Assembly: GCF_900102695.1 (NCBI RefSeq)
Contig: NZ_FMVW01000001.1
Location: 124,001 to 188,000 of the forward strand
Direction of reading: 5' to 3'
From: Afifella marina DSM 2698
Lineage (GTDB): Bacteria > Pseudomonadota > Alphaproteobacteria > Rhizobiales > Afifellaceae
Length of the DNA: 64,000 nucleotides
Shown piece by piece: positions 1-8,928 of the stretch. Positions within the stretch are counted from its first letter, which is position 1, and each line of letters starts with the position of its first letter. The notes below the pieces were generated by a model. That model worked only from the letters and a program-made list of their open reading frames with translations. It searched no databases and was not told where the DNA came from. The position numbers were made by a program, and so were the translations under genes.

Positions 1-159
1 GCGGAAGGCGTGGAGACGCAGGATGTCGCCGATTTTCTGATCGAGGCGGGCTGCCATGAAGGCCAGGGCTATCTGTTTTCCCGGCCCCTGCCGCCGGAGG
101 CTTTCGCCGATTGGCTCAAAAGCCATGCGGCGGAGCGGCTGGAGGGATACGCCGCCTGA
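1..159 (+). CDS. EAL-domain protein, C-terminal end (partial)
   Basis: Only the last 52 residues are in the window, in frame from base 1 and ending with TGA at 157-159. They start with AEGVET, followed by a conserved Gly-Cys and by GQGYLFSRPLP. This is the standard C-terminal signature of EAL cyclic-di-GMP phosphodiesterase domains (compare the same segment in the GGDEF-EAL protein at 34222-35886). The upstream part, including any GGDEF or sensor domain, is outside the window, so enzymatic activity cannot be judged. The gene is followed by about 80 bases and then the convergent autotransporter gene. Confidence 0.85.
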   Translation, partial: AEGVETQDVADFLIEAGCHEGQGYLFSRPLPPEAFADWLKSHAAERLEGYAA

Positions 160-239
160 GGGCTGCGCTGACGCCTCTGGCGCCCTGGCCGATTCCCCCA
201 GGAACGCCCGGCAAGAACGTTCGGCGGAAACGCCCCTCT

Positions 240-3200
240 CTAAAACCGCATCGAAAAACTGCCGTTGAAATCGTGGCGGTGGCCTTCGGCGGCGAACTCG
301 CCGTCGTAGGAGAAGGACAGCATCGCCATTTCGGCGACCGCGACGGAGAGCGAGGCCCCGAGAAGCGCCGCGTCGGCGGCAACCGGCGCGGCTTGCGTCG
401 CAAAGCCCGGACCGCCGGCCACGAAGCGCAGGTTCGCGGCGGGTGCGAGGTCGCCCTCCGCATGGCGCCAGCCGGCATGTCCGGCCACAACGGCAAGCCG
501 GCCGCCGGGAAGCGTGAAGAGGCTCGAGGCGCGCAGGCCGAGTGTGGAGAAGAGGAGGTTCTGGCTTTCCAGATCTCCGGCAAGCCCTGCCACGTCTCCC
601 GTCTCCGAAATCTCGTCGCCGTCGACATGCAGGAAGGCGAGGCCGGCAAAGGGCTCGATGGCAAGGGCGGCGAGCGAGGTCTCGTAGCTCACCTCGCCGA
701 AGACCTGGCCTGTCCGGTTCCAGTCATCGGCGCGCTCGCGTTCGGCGAATTCGCCGATGACGACGTCGCGCGTCGTCTCGATATGGTTGAACGTATAGGC
801 GGCTCCGCCCGTCAGGCCGAAAGCGCCGATGTTGCGGCCGCCGTAAAGGGCCGCGCCATAGCTGTCGACGACGGCGTTCGCGCCATCGCGTCCGTTAAGC
901 GAGGCGCGCCCGATGACGACGGCGCTGCCGAGACGCCAGGCCGAGCCGACCATATTGTCGAGACCGGCGATGAGCCCGCCTTCCTTGACCGAGTAGCCTG
1001 ACCTGCCGGTTTCAGCCGAGAAAGTCCCCCAGCTGCCATAGGCCTTCGCCCAAATGTTGCGGCGTGCGCCGCGTGGTTCGCGGCCGGTGTTCTGACCGGC
1101 GGCATAGGAGAGCGCCGCGCTCGCCGGGGCTTCGAGGAGATCCTCGCCCGTATAGGCGAGCGGGGAAAAGCGCGAGGGTGTCTCATCGCGCAAAGCCGTC
1201 CGCAGGCGCGCTCCGACGGCATCGCGCAGGAAGCGGCCCTGTTCCACGACGGCGCGGCGCGCGGCGCCATGCACCTGTCCGGACAGGTCGCTGTAGGCGG
1301 CTTCGGCAGCCGCGGTATCGGGCGAAAGCAGGAGGGCGTCGTAAAGCGCGTTGCCGGCACCGAGGCTTTCGGCCGCCGCGGCGACGGCACGCTGGTCGGC
1401 ACGGGTGGCGGCATCCTGAAAAGCGACGTCATTGCGCGTGACCGCAAGCGACAGGGCACCGCTCTCGTAATCGAGCGCGAGATCGAGGAAGAGCCGGCTC
1501 GTCGCAAGGAGCGTGTCGAAGCGGCCGGTGACGCCCTCGCGTGCCGTCAGGAGCGTGTAATGTCCGGGGCCGCGCGCGCCGGACAAAGCGAGGCTGCCGC
1601 CCGCGATGACGGCCTGGCCGGCGACATCGACACGGTCGCTCGACCCGTCGGTGGCGAGCTCGGCGGCATAGGTCGAACCGGAGGCGAGGGTGAGATCGCC
1701 ATCGACCGACAAGGTGCCGATCCCGTCGGCTCCTGGCGAGAGCGTGCCGCCCGCACCGACCCGTGTCGTGCCGACGCGGCCGGTGCCGCCGAGAAGACCG
1801 TTGTCGCCGACTTGAAGCGTGCCGGCGAGGGAAGCTCCGCTGCCGGCCTCCTCGCCGACGAGCAGGCGCGCATTGCGGATGTCCGTCGTGCCGGTGAAAT
1901 CGGAGGAATCCCCGGTCAGGATCGTCGTGCCGGAGAGAACTTTGACCGTGCCGTTGCCGGTAAGAGCCGTGTCGAGCCTGTAATCTGGGTCGGAATGGTT
2001 GAGGAGGAGGGTGCCCGTCCCGTCCCCGAAGGCGATCGTCTCAGCCTCGATGCGGCCGGCAGAGACGGGGGTGTTTTCAGAGCCGATGGTGAGCGTGCCC
2101 ACAGAGCCGTTCTGCTGGGCGACGACGAGATTTGTGGCCGTGACGGCGCTCCCGCCGGCGGCTTGAAGCGTGCCAGTGCCGGCATCGGCGACGACGAGCT
2201 CGCCGCGCGAGGTGAGTGCCGAGCCCTCGCCGATGACGGTCGCGGTGCCATGTCCATCGGCCTCGCCGCCGAGCACCATTCTTTGCGCCGCGGCATGTCC
2301 GCCGCCGGAGACGGTCAGTGTGCCCGATCCCGCCTCACCGACGGTCAGATCGCCCGCACTTTCAAGCGATGAGCCGCTGCCCCCGATCCGCACCATGCCC
2401 GACGAACCGGCCTTTCGGCCAAGCACGATGCGGATGCCATGGGCCTCGGCGCCGGTGAAGACCTCCGCCTGTCCGCGTCCCGCATCGCCGATGACGAGGT
2501 CGCCGCGCGCGTCGAGGCGGGAGCCTGATCCGCTCATTCGGATCGTCCCGTCACCATCGGATTTCGAGCCGGCGGCCACGTCCGTCGCGGTGAGGGTTGC
2601 GCCAGTATGGATGGAAAGAAGGCCGGAGCCGCGCGTGCCGATGGAAATTCCGTCGATCACCGTCCAGGACGAGCCGCCGCCATCGAGAGCGGCGGTGCCG
2701 GTGGCTCCCGAGGTTTCTCCGAGGCTCGCACTGTCGCTTGTGACGGTTCCTGCCGCCGTGACGTGGAGCGTGCCGGTTCCGCCTGTCGATTCCGCGCCGC
2801 CTGCCGATCGCGCGTCAGCGTTGCCGCCGATCGCAAGCGCCTTGGTCGTCCACGAAGAGCCTTCGCCGGAAACCGTGACGCGGCCATCTGAGCCGGCCTC
2901 GGCGCCGAGCGTGCTTTCGCCGCTCGTGAGCGTTCCGCCGGCCGCGACCTCGATGTTTCCCGCGCCTTTGCCCCCGACGGTGAGCGCGCCTGTCGTCCAT
3001 TGGCTGTCCGATCCGTTGATCGCGACTTTGCCGTCGGCGCCGGCCTCCGCCCCGATCACGCCGGAGCCAGAGGCGACCGATGCGGCGCCCGAGACGGAGA
3101 GAAGCCCCGAGCCGCGCGTGCCGATGGCAATTCCATTGATGACGGTCCAGGACGAGCCACGCCCGTTGACTGTGACTTCGCCCGTTCCGCCTGCCTGGTC

Positions 3201-3956
3201 GCCGATCGTGCCCGAAGCGCTTGCGACCTTGCCGCCTGCGGCGATGTCGAGGCGGCCGGATCCGGCGTCGCCGACCGTCAGGCCGTGAGCGATGTTCCAG
3301 GTCGAGCGATTGCCGGAGATGGTGGCGATGCCGTCAGCGCCGGCGGCATCGCCGAGAAGTGCGCTGTCGGCCGCGAGCCAGCCGGAGGCAAGCTGAAGCT
3401 CGCCGATGCCGGCTTTGCCGACGATGAGGGCTGTGGCGACCGTGGCGAGAGACTGGCCGGTGAGGATGAGTTTGCCGTCGCCGGCAGGCGCTTCGCCGAG
3501 CGAAAGCGAGGAGGTGACGAGAGAGGCGCCACCCTCGACGCCGAGCCTGCCCTGGCCCTCGTCCCCCACGATGAGGCTGCCGGCATTCTGCCAGTTGGCG
3601 CGGTCGCCGATGACGGTGGCATCGCCCTCGGCGCCGCTTTTATCGCCGATCGTCGCGGTTTGCGTCGCAAGACGGCTCAGAATCCGGATCGTGCCGCTTC
3701 CCGAGGCGCCGACGGAAAGCGACCGAGCCTCCGCGTCCTCACCTTCGAGACGCACCGCAGGTGCCGCATCGATCACGGCCGCATCGTCGCGGGACGGAGC
3801 GCCGGAAGTCCAGTTTCGGGGATCCTGCCAGGTGTCGCTTGCTGTCGCCTGCCAGGCGGTGTCGTCGGCAAGGCCCGGCGAGGGGAATCCAAAACCGGCG
3901 GCCAGAAGGCCGACTCCCACGCCCGAAAATGCAGAACGCAACAAACTGATACGCAT
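240..3956 (-). CDS. Autotransporter (type Va) with T5SS/PEP-CTERM-type passenger repeats
   Basis: This is a large secreted or surface-anchored protein of about 1238 residues. A signal peptide ends near residue 30 (PSPGLA then DD). It is followed by about eleven degenerate repeats of 48-50 residues between roughly residues 80 and 635. Each starts like L-x-V/I-G-D-x-G-x-G and ends like G-x-G-S-x-W, the pattern of the T5SS/PEP-CTERM-associated repeat. Then come autotransporter-type beta-strand segments with GNGTV and LSPGADGIGTL, and a C-terminal beta-barrel of about 270 residues starting near NIWAKAYGSWG and ending in aromatic SMRF. I chose ATG 3956 over GTG 3974 because it gives a normal signal peptide and has AAGAG upstream. 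The ligand or function of the passenger is unknown. The gene is divergent from the PadR-type regulator with only about 137 bases between starts, so regulation by that protein is plausible. Confidence 0.93.
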   Translation of the reverse strand: MRISLLRSAFSGVGVGLLAAGFGFPSPGLADDTAWQATASDTWQDPRNWTSGAPSRDDAAVIDAAPAVRLEGEDAEARSLSVGASGSGTIRILSRLATQTATIGDKSGAEGDATVIGDRANWQNAGSLIVGDEGQGRLGVEGGASLVTSSLSLGEAPAGDGKLILTGQSLATVATALIVGKAGIGELQLASGWLAADSALLGDAAGADGIATISGNRSTWNIAHGLTVGDAGSGRLDIAAGGKVASASGTIGDQAGGTGEVTVNGRGSSWTVINGIAIGTRGSGLLSVSGAASVASGSGVIGAEAGADGKVAINGSDSQWTTGALTVGGKGAGNIEVAAGGTLTSGESTLGAEAGSDGRVTVSGEGSSWTTKALAIGGNADARSAGGAESTGGTGTLHVTAAGTVTSDSASLGETSGATGTAALDGGGSSWTVIDGISIGTRGSGLLSIHTGATLTATDVAAGSKSDGDGTIRMSGSGSRLDARGDLVIGDAGRGQAEVFTGAEAHGIRIVLGRKAGSSGMVRIGGSGSSLESAGDLTVGEAGSGTLTVSGGGHAAAQRMVLGGEADGHGTATVIGEGSALTSRGELVVADAGTGTLQAAGGSAVTATNLVVAQQNGSVGTLTIGSENTPVSAGRIEAETIAFGDGTGTLLLNHSDPDYRLDTALTGNGTVKVLSGTTILTGDSSDFTGTTDIRNARLLVGEEAGSGASLAGTLQVGDNGLLGGTGRVGTTRVGAGGTLSPGADGIGTLSVDGDLTLASGSTYAAELATDGSSDRVDVAGQAVIAGGSLALSGARGPGHYTLLTAREGVTGRFDTLLATSRLFLDLALDYESGALSLAVTRNDVAFQDAATRADQRAVAAAAESLGAGNALYDALLLSPDTAAAEAAYSDLSGQVHGAARRAVVEQGRFLRDAVGARLRTALRDETPSRFSPLAYTGEDLLEAPASAALSYAAGQNTGREPRGARRNIWAKAYGSWGTFSAETGRSGYSVKEGGLIAGLDNMVGSAWRLGSAVVIGRASLNGRDGANAVVDSYGAALYGGRNIGAFGLTGGAAYTFNHIETTRDVVIGEFAERERADDWNRTGQVFGEVSYETSLAALAIEPFAGLAFLHVDGDEISETGDVAGLAGDLESQNLLFSTLGLRASSLFTLPGGRLAVVAGHAGWRHAEGDLAPAANLRFVAGGPGFATQAAPVAADAALLGASLSVAVAEMAMLSFSYDGEFAAEGHRHDFNGSFSMRF

Positions 3957-4042
3957 TTGCCGCTCTTGTGCCACGCATTGGTTACCAATCCTCTTTCGGT
4001 CGGCGAAGATTTCCGGGTCTGCCCTCTTGAGTTCGATGCATA

Positions 4043-4056
4043 TTAGATATATCTAA
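4043..4056. promoter_or_regulatory. Perfect palindrome, candidate PadR operator
   Basis: TTAGATATATCTAA is a perfect 14-base palindrome in the short divergent intergenic region. A further AT-rich segment with ATCGAAC (4068-4074) mirrors GTTCGAT (4031-4037). PadR/YqjI proteins bind AT-rich inverted repeats at their own promoters, so this is a good candidate operator for both genes. Binding is inferred, not shown. Confidence 0.55.
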
Positions 4057-4093
4057 CATAACGACATATCGAACATATATCGGAGATAGAAGT

Positions 4094-4996
4094 ATGCATC
4101 GTCATCACCATTCGGGTGCGGAGCGCGGACATCCTCGTTTCGGCGGCGGTTGCCGTCACCGGCACGACGCAAGCGGCGGTCGCGGCCGCGCGTTTTTTGA
4201 AGACGAGACCTTCGAACGGGACATGTACGAGGACGAGGCCGAAGGCTGCGACGGTTTCGGTCCTGAGCGCAGGGCGAGAGGATTTGGCCGCGGCGATGCC
4301 CGCAGGCCGGACGATCGCCAAGATTTCGGCGGTTGGGGGGCTGAAGGCGGGCGGCACGGTCGCCATGGCCACGGCCATGACGGCCCTTATGGAGGCGCTC
4401 ATGGCGCCCCGAGGGGCGGCTTTGGCGGTGACCCCCGGGGCGGGCACCGCGGGAGTCATCGTGGGGGTCACCCCGGCGGTCACCGTGGCGGCGGCTTTGA
4501 CGGCGGGCACGGAAGCCATGGCGGCGGACGCGGTCGCGGCGGCCGCATCTTCGACCAGGGCGATCTGCGCCTCGTCATCCTGACGCTGATCCGCGACGAG
4601 CCGCGCCACGGCTACGACCTCATCAAGGCGATCGAGGAAAAGCTCGCCGGCGCCTATGTGCCGAGCCCGGGCGTCGTCTATCCGAACCTCAACATGCTGG
4701 AGGAGATGGGCCACGCCTCGATCGAGGAGCGCGACGGCCGCAAGCTCTATGCGATCACGGACGAAGGGCGCACCTATCTTGAAGCGCACGACACGCGCGT
4801 GAAGGCGATCTTCGCGCGCATGGAAAAAGTGGCGGCCATGCAGTCTTCGCGCTCCGCGCCGGAGGTGCTGCGGGCTTTCGAGAACCTCAAAATGGCACTG
4901 TCGCTCCGCAGCGAGCGGGGCGCGCTGTCGAAGGAGGAATCTCAGGCGATCGCGGCGATCCTCGACGAGGCGGCACGCGCCATCGAGCAAAGCTGA
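4094..4996 (+). CDS. PadR-family regulator, YqjI-like, with long His/Gly-rich N-terminus
   Basis: The protein has 300 residues. The C-terminal half carries a PadR winged helix at about residues 152-235 (FDQGDLRLVILTLIRDEPRHGYDLIKAIEEK region, then PSPGVVYPNLNMLEE). This closely resembles E. coli YqjI, a nickel/iron-responsive PadR repressor. The first 150 residues are very rich in His, Gly and Arg, with two Cys (20 and 52), and look like a metal-binding arm. The arm is much longer than the His-rich start of YqjI. The ATG at 4094 follows GGAGATAGAAGT. The gene is divergent from the autotransporter and ends in a hairpin terminator. The likely role is metal-dependent repression of itself and perhaps of the autotransporter. 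Metal specificity is inferred from the family only. Confidence 0.88.
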   Translation: MHRHHHSGAERGHPRFGGGCRHRHDASGGRGRAFFEDETFERDMYEDEAEGCDGFGPERRARGFGRGDARRPDDRQDFGGWGAEGGRHGRHGHGHDGPYGGAHGAPRGGFGGDPRGGHRGSHRGGHPGGHRGGGFDGGHGSHGGGRGRGGRIFDQGDLRLVILTLIRDEPRHGYDLIKAIEEKLAGAYVPSPGVVYPNLNMLEEMGHASIEERDGRKLYAITDEGRTYLEAHDTRVKAIFARMEKVAAMQSSRSAPEVLRAFENLKMALSLRSERGALSKEESQAIAAILDEAARAIEQS

Positions 4997-5003
4997 CCCT
5001 GCA

Positions 5004-5034
5004 CGGCAGCCATGCTGAAGCGGCATGGCTGCCG
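5004..5034 (+). terminator. Hairpin terminator after the PadR gene
   Basis: A perfect 12-bp stem (CGGCAGCCATGC paired with GCATGGCTGCCG, 7-base loop) lies 8 bases after the stop codon and is followed by a T-rich stretch (CCTTTCTTCTTT). Confidence 0.75.
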
Positions 5035-5094
5035 CGCCTTTCTTCTTTGCGTCAAATGGTGCAAGGGCGGGCTTCCCCCATCCAGAGGTCTCCC

Positions 5095-5814
5095 TTGCTC
5101 CCCTGGCTCAAGCTCGATACGGCGCCGCTGCCGGCAGGCGGCGAAATGCGTCTCATGCAGCGCGGCGGCGATTTTGCCATCATGGTCGGCCGCGCCGAAT
5201 TGATGAATTCCCGCCAGAGCGGCTCCGAAGAGGCTCTGGCGCATCTCGCCTGTGCGCGAATTTCAAACCGCAGGCGCCCGCATATTCTGATCGGCGGTCT
5301 CGGCATGGGGTTCACCCTGCGTGCGGCACTTGCCGATCTTCCGCCGGAAGCGCGCGTCACCGTCGCAGAACTCGTGCCGGCCGTGGTCACCTGGGCCGGC
5401 GGGCCGCTGGCGGAGCTTTACGGCACCAGCCTCACCGATCCGCGCGTCACCATCGTGGAGGAGGATGTCGCCCGGCTGATCGCCGATGCGAACGGCACCT
5501 ATGATGCGATCCTGCTCGATGTCGACAACGGGCCGGACGGTCTCGTCGCCGAAGACAACGAAACGCTCTATGCTTGGCGCGGGCTCGGCGCGGCACGCCG
5601 GGCGTTGACGGCCGGCGGCGTGCTGGCGATCTGGTCGGCCGCTCCCGATCGCGCCTTTGCGGAAAGGTTGCGCCAGTCGGGCTTTGCCGTCGCCGAACAG
5701 AAGGTGCGGGCCCGCTCCAACGGCGCCGGCGCCCGCCATGTCATCTGGCTTGCGACACGCAGTTCCGGCGATCAGGCCGCAAGGCCGGCGCCGCGGCGGC
5801 GGACACGACGCTGA
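5095..5814 (+). CDS. Spermidine synthase-like methyltransferase-fold protein
   Basis: This Rossmann-fold protein of about 239 residues resembles the spermidine synthase/SpeE-like group. It has a nucleotide-binding loop ILIGGLGMGFTLRAAL, a conserved acidic residue after strand 2 (VAELVP), and DAILLDVDNGPDG in the position where polyamine synthases have the catalytic acidic motif. I chose TTG 5095 because AGAGG lies 6 bases upstream; an in-frame ATG at 5047 would add 16 residues that look non-coding. The basic C-terminal tail (ARPAPRRRTRR) may not be conserved. Many proteins of this type have no proven polyamine substrate, so the reaction is uncertain. Confidence 0.75.
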   Translation: MLPWLKLDTAPLPAGGEMRLMQRGGDFAIMVGRAELMNSRQSGSEEALAHLACARISNRRRPHILIGGLGMGFTLRAALADLPPEARVTVAELVPAVVTWAGGPLAELYGTSLTDPRVTIVEEDVARLIADANGTYDAILLDVDNGPDGLVAEDNETLYAWRGLGAARRALTAGGVLAIWSAAPDRAFAERLRQSGFAVAEQKVRARSNGAGARHVIWLATRSSGDQAARPAPRRRTRR

Positions 5815-5815
5815 A

Positions 5816-5901
5816 CGCCTGACGTCCGCATCGCCTGACATCCACGTCGCCTGACATCCGCGGCGCCTGACATCTGCGGCGCCTGATCTCCGCGTCGCCT
5901 G
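5816..5901. repeat. 16-bp tandem repeat, about 5.4 copies
   Basis: A unit close to CGCCTGACATCCGCGG repeats at 5816, 5832, 5848, 5864 and 5880, with a partial copy at 5896. It begins at the last bases of the upstream stop region and lies between the SpeE-like gene and the SLC13 permease. It is not dyad-symmetric, and there are no spacers, so it is not a CRISPR array. Confidence 0.9.
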
Positions 5902-5985
5902 GGGCGGGCGACGTTCGACTGAGAATGCGCTATGGCGGGGGAATGCACCCCCGTCCTTTTGCCGTATCAGCCCTTCTGACCTGAA

Positions 5986-7812
5986 ATGACGATCGACCTT
6001 GCCCTCGTCCTGGCGCTTCTGGGCGCTGCGATCGTGATGTTCGTCGCCAACCGCCCGCGCATGGATGCGGTGGCCGTGATCATGATGGTGGCGCTGCCCT
6101 TCACCGGAGTGCTCACCGTTTCCGAGGCGCTGTCGGGGCTGTCCAACCCCAATGTCGTGTTGATCGCGGCGCTCTTCATCATCGGCGAGGGTCTGGTGCG
6201 CACCGGCATCGCCCAAAGGCTCGGCGAGCGCATCGTGGCACGCGCCGGCGGCAATGAGGCCCGCCTCATCGTCTTGTTGATGGTGACGGTGGGCCTGGTC
6301 GGTTCGGTGATGAGCTCAACCGGCGTGGTGGCGCTCTTCATCCCCGTGGTCCTGCGCGTCGCCCGCTCCGCCGATCTCGCGCCCGGACGTCTGATGATGC
6401 CCTTGAGCGTCGCCGGTCTCATCAGCGGCATGATGACCCTCGTGGCGACGCCGCCGAACCTCATCGTCCATTCCGAGCTTTTGCGGCAGGGGTTCGAAGG
6501 TTTCGGCTTTTTCGCCATCACGCCCTTCGGCGTGCCGCTTCTCGTTCTCGCCATCGTCTACATGCTCTTTGCCCGCCGTCTCCTGCCCGGCAAGCCGAAG
6601 AAGGCGGGCGGGGTCGTGCGTCCACATCTCTCCGACTGGGTCGAGGAATATGGGCTCGCCGAGCGCGAGGGGCGGTTGCGCATCGAGGCGGGTTCGTCCC
6701 TCATCGGCCACCGTCTGAAAGATCTCGACCTGCGCTCCACGTCGGGCGTCAATGTCATCGCGATCGAGCGCGGCCGCGGCTTTGCCCGCCATCTCATCCG
6801 CCCGTTGGCGCAGACAGAGCTGCACGAAGGTGACATCCTCTTTCTCGATGTCTTCGTGCCGACGATCGACATCGACGATGTCTGCCAGCGTTTCGGCCTC
6901 TCCCGCCTGCCCCTCTCCGGCGCCTATTTCACCGACCGCTCGCAGGAAATCGGCATGGCGGAGATGATGGTGCCGGTGGAATCGAGCCTGATCGGCCGCA
7001 CCGTCGTGGAGGCGCGCTTCCGCTCCGAGACCGATCTCGCCGTCGTCGGCCTGAAGCGCGGGCGCAAGGCGGTGACGACCTCGATCCTCGACGAGCCCTT
7101 GAAGCTCGGCGATACGCTTCTCGTCTTCGGGCCGTGGCGGGCGATCCGAGCTTTGCAGGCGGAGGGAAGCGACACCATCGTTCTCAATCTGCCGGCCGAA
7201 CTCGACGATGCTCTGCCGGCGCCGGGTCGCGCGCCCTATGCGCTCGGCGCCCTTGCGCTTCTCGTCGGGCTGATGGTCTCAGGCGTGGTGCCGAACGTGC
7301 AGGCGGCGTTGATCGCCTGCCTGGTCATGGGGCTTTTCGGCTGCGTCGACATGACGAGCGCCTACCGGTCGATCCATTGGCAGAGCCTCGTTCTCATCGT
7401 CGGCATGCTGCCCTTTTCGCTCGCCTTGCAGAAGACGGGCGGCGTCGATCTCGCCGCCGATGCGCTGTTGTCGGTCGTCGGCGACGCCGGTCCGCGCGCC
7501 GTTCTCGTCGGCATCTTCATCGTCACGGCGGCGTTTTCGCTGTTCATTTCCAACACCGCGACGGCGGTTCTGATGGCGCCGGTCGCCGTCGCCGTCGCGG
7601 CCGAGCTCCACGCCTCGCCCTATCCCTTCGCCATGACGGTGGCACTCGCCGCGTCCTCCGCCTTCATGACGCCGGTCTCGTCGCCGGTGAACACGCTCGT
7701 CATCGGGCCTGGCGATTACACCTTCATGGATTTCGTGCGCGTCGGCGTGCCCTTTGCGGCGATCTCGCTCATTGCCACAGTGACCCTCGTTCCCTGGCTC
7801 TTGCCGTTCTGA
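5986..7812 (+). CDS. SLC13-family permease with two RCK_C (TrkA-C) domains
   Basis: The protein is a polytopic inner-membrane transporter of 608 residues. N-terminal membrane segments include the SNPNVVLIAALFIIGEG and STGVVALFIPVVLR motifs typical of the divalent anion:Na+ symporter (DASS/SLC13) superfamily. A soluble middle region at about residues 205-375 contains two TrkA-C-like segments (GSSLIGHRLKDLDLR and ESSLIGRTVVEARFR). More membrane segments follow, with SNTATAVLMAPVAVA and a C-terminal SSAFMTPVSSPVN motif. Members of this subgroup are often annotated as sulfate, citrate or dicarboxylate carriers; the substrate cannot be read from sequence. It stands alone, convergent with the diguanylate cyclase six bases downstream. 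Confidence 0.9.
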   Translation: MTIDLALVLALLGAAIVMFVANRPRMDAVAVIMMVALPFTGVLTVSEALSGLSNPNVVLIAALFIIGEGLVRTGIAQRLGERIVARAGGNEARLIVLLMVTVGLVGSVMSSTGVVALFIPVVLRVARSADLAPGRLMMPLSVAGLISGMMTLVATPPNLIVHSELLRQGFEGFGFFAITPFGVPLLVLAIVYMLFARRLLPGKPKKAGGVVRPHLSDWVEEYGLAEREGRLRIEAGSSLIGHRLKDLDLRSTSGVNVIAIERGRGFARHLIRPLAQTELHEGDILFLDVFVPTIDIDDVCQRFGLSRLPLSGAYFTDRSQEIGMAEMMVPVESSLIGRTVVEARFRSETDLAVVGLKRGRKAVTTSILDEPLKLGDTLLVFGPWRAIRALQAEGSDTIVLNLPAELDDALPAPGRAPYALGALALLVGLMVSGVVPNVQAALIACLVMGLFGCVDMTSAYRSIHWQSLVLIVGMLPFSLALQKTGGVDLAADALLSVVGDAGPRAVLVGIFIVTAAFSLFISNTATAVLMAPVAVAVAAELHASPYPFAMTVALAASSAFMTPVSSPVNTLVIGPGDYTFMDFVRVGVPFAAISLIATVTLVPWLLPF

Positions 7813-7818
7813 CGGGGA

Positions 7819-8634
7819 TCAGGTCGCCGAAGCGAGATTTGGGCTGACGAGCCTGAGCGGCGGGACCGTGGGCGTGGCGGGGCCGACGGCGATGCGATTG
7901 CGCCCGCCGCGCTTGGCCTCGTAGAGGCGTTCATCGGCAAGACGGTAGATGTGGTTGAAGGTGCCGCCGCCCGAGACGCTGGCACCGCCGATGCTGACGG
8001 TGAGCTGGTGCGGGCATTCCTGTGGGGAAAAGGAAGCGGTTTCCACCTTGCGGCGGATGCGTTCGGCGATTTCGCCGGCATCGACTGTGCCGGGCAGAAA
8101 GACGCCGAATTCTTCACCGCCGAGCCGGCCGACAAGATCGTCGATGCGCATGCTGGCGCGGATCGCCGCCGCGATGACGCACAAGGCTTCATCTCCGCAT
8201 TGATGGCCGAAGCGATCGTTGATGCTTTTGAAGCGGTCGGCGTCGATGACGAGAAGGGTGCCGGGCCGCTTATCGTTCGTGTCGCCTTTCGCGTTGCCAG
8301 GATCGCCGGCGCCGTGCAGCCAGTCGTCGACGAGGGTGGAGAAGGCGCGCCGCGTGAGACAGCCGGTGAGCCCGTCGATTGAGGCGATCGTGTTGAGGCG
8401 ATGGTTGGTCTTTGCGAGCTGCCGGAGCTTCAGCGACAGATAGAAGAAAGACGGGGCGGCGAGGAGGCACGCCACCACGGCGGAGCCGAACAACGCGCGC
8501 GAAAGCGCCGGATCGCCGAGATCGCGAAATAGCAGGAAATTGAAGGAAACGGCAAAGACGACGCAGAAAAGCGTGCCGAGCGTCGTCCAGCGTAGGATTT
8601 GCATACGTCCCCGCGGAGAAACTTCTGAAAGCAT
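7819..8634 (-). CDS. Membrane-bound diguanylate cyclase (GGDEF)
   Basis: The protein has 271 residues. Two N-terminal membrane helices (about residues 17-36 and 47-66) are followed by a GGDEF domain starting at about residue 85 (IDGLTGCLTRRAF). The active-site loop is GGEEF at 172-176. An RxxD product-inhibition (I-site) motif is at 163-166, exactly five residues before it. The family makes cyclic di-GMP from two GTP. There is no recognisable sensor domain, so the short periplasmic loop or the membrane segment may sense. It is divergent from the P-type ATPase. Confidence 0.93.
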   Translation of the reverse strand: MLSEVSPRGRMQILRWTTLGTLFCVVFAVSFNFLLFRDLGDPALSRALFGSAVVACLLAAPSFFYLSLKLRQLAKTNHRLNTIASIDGLTGCLTRRAFSTLVDDWLHGAGDPGNAKGDTNDKRPGTLLVIDADRFKSINDRFGHQCGDEALCVIAAAIRASMRIDDLVGRLGGEEFGVFLPGTVDAGEIAERIRRKVETASFSPQECPHQLTVSIGGASVSGGGTFNHIYRLADERLYEAKRGGRNRIAVGPATPTVPPLRLVSPNLASAT

Positions 8635-8928
8635 GGGTGTGCCGAACCTTCCGTTCCGTCACGGAAACTAGCTTCTATTCCTGAACAGTCCTTTGGCGGT
8701 TTCGCAAAAGTTGTAACTGTTTGCTGGTGAAGCTTACAGCTTGCGGCCGCGGGGGCCGAACTCTGGGATTCCGGACGAGCGCGACATATCGCCGGCCGGG
8801 CTTTGACCGGCGAGGCGGCCGACGCCACTTCAAGGATGAGGCGTTGCGTGCGCGGGATTGCGGACTCTCGCGCCGGCGAAAGGCCTCGCGAAACGCAAGC
8901 GCCCGAAGCCCGAGGGCGGGAGGATCGG

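Noticed and set aside
5816-5901. Possible CRISPR array
   Set aside because: Units are 16 bp and contiguous, with no unique spacers and no cas genes.
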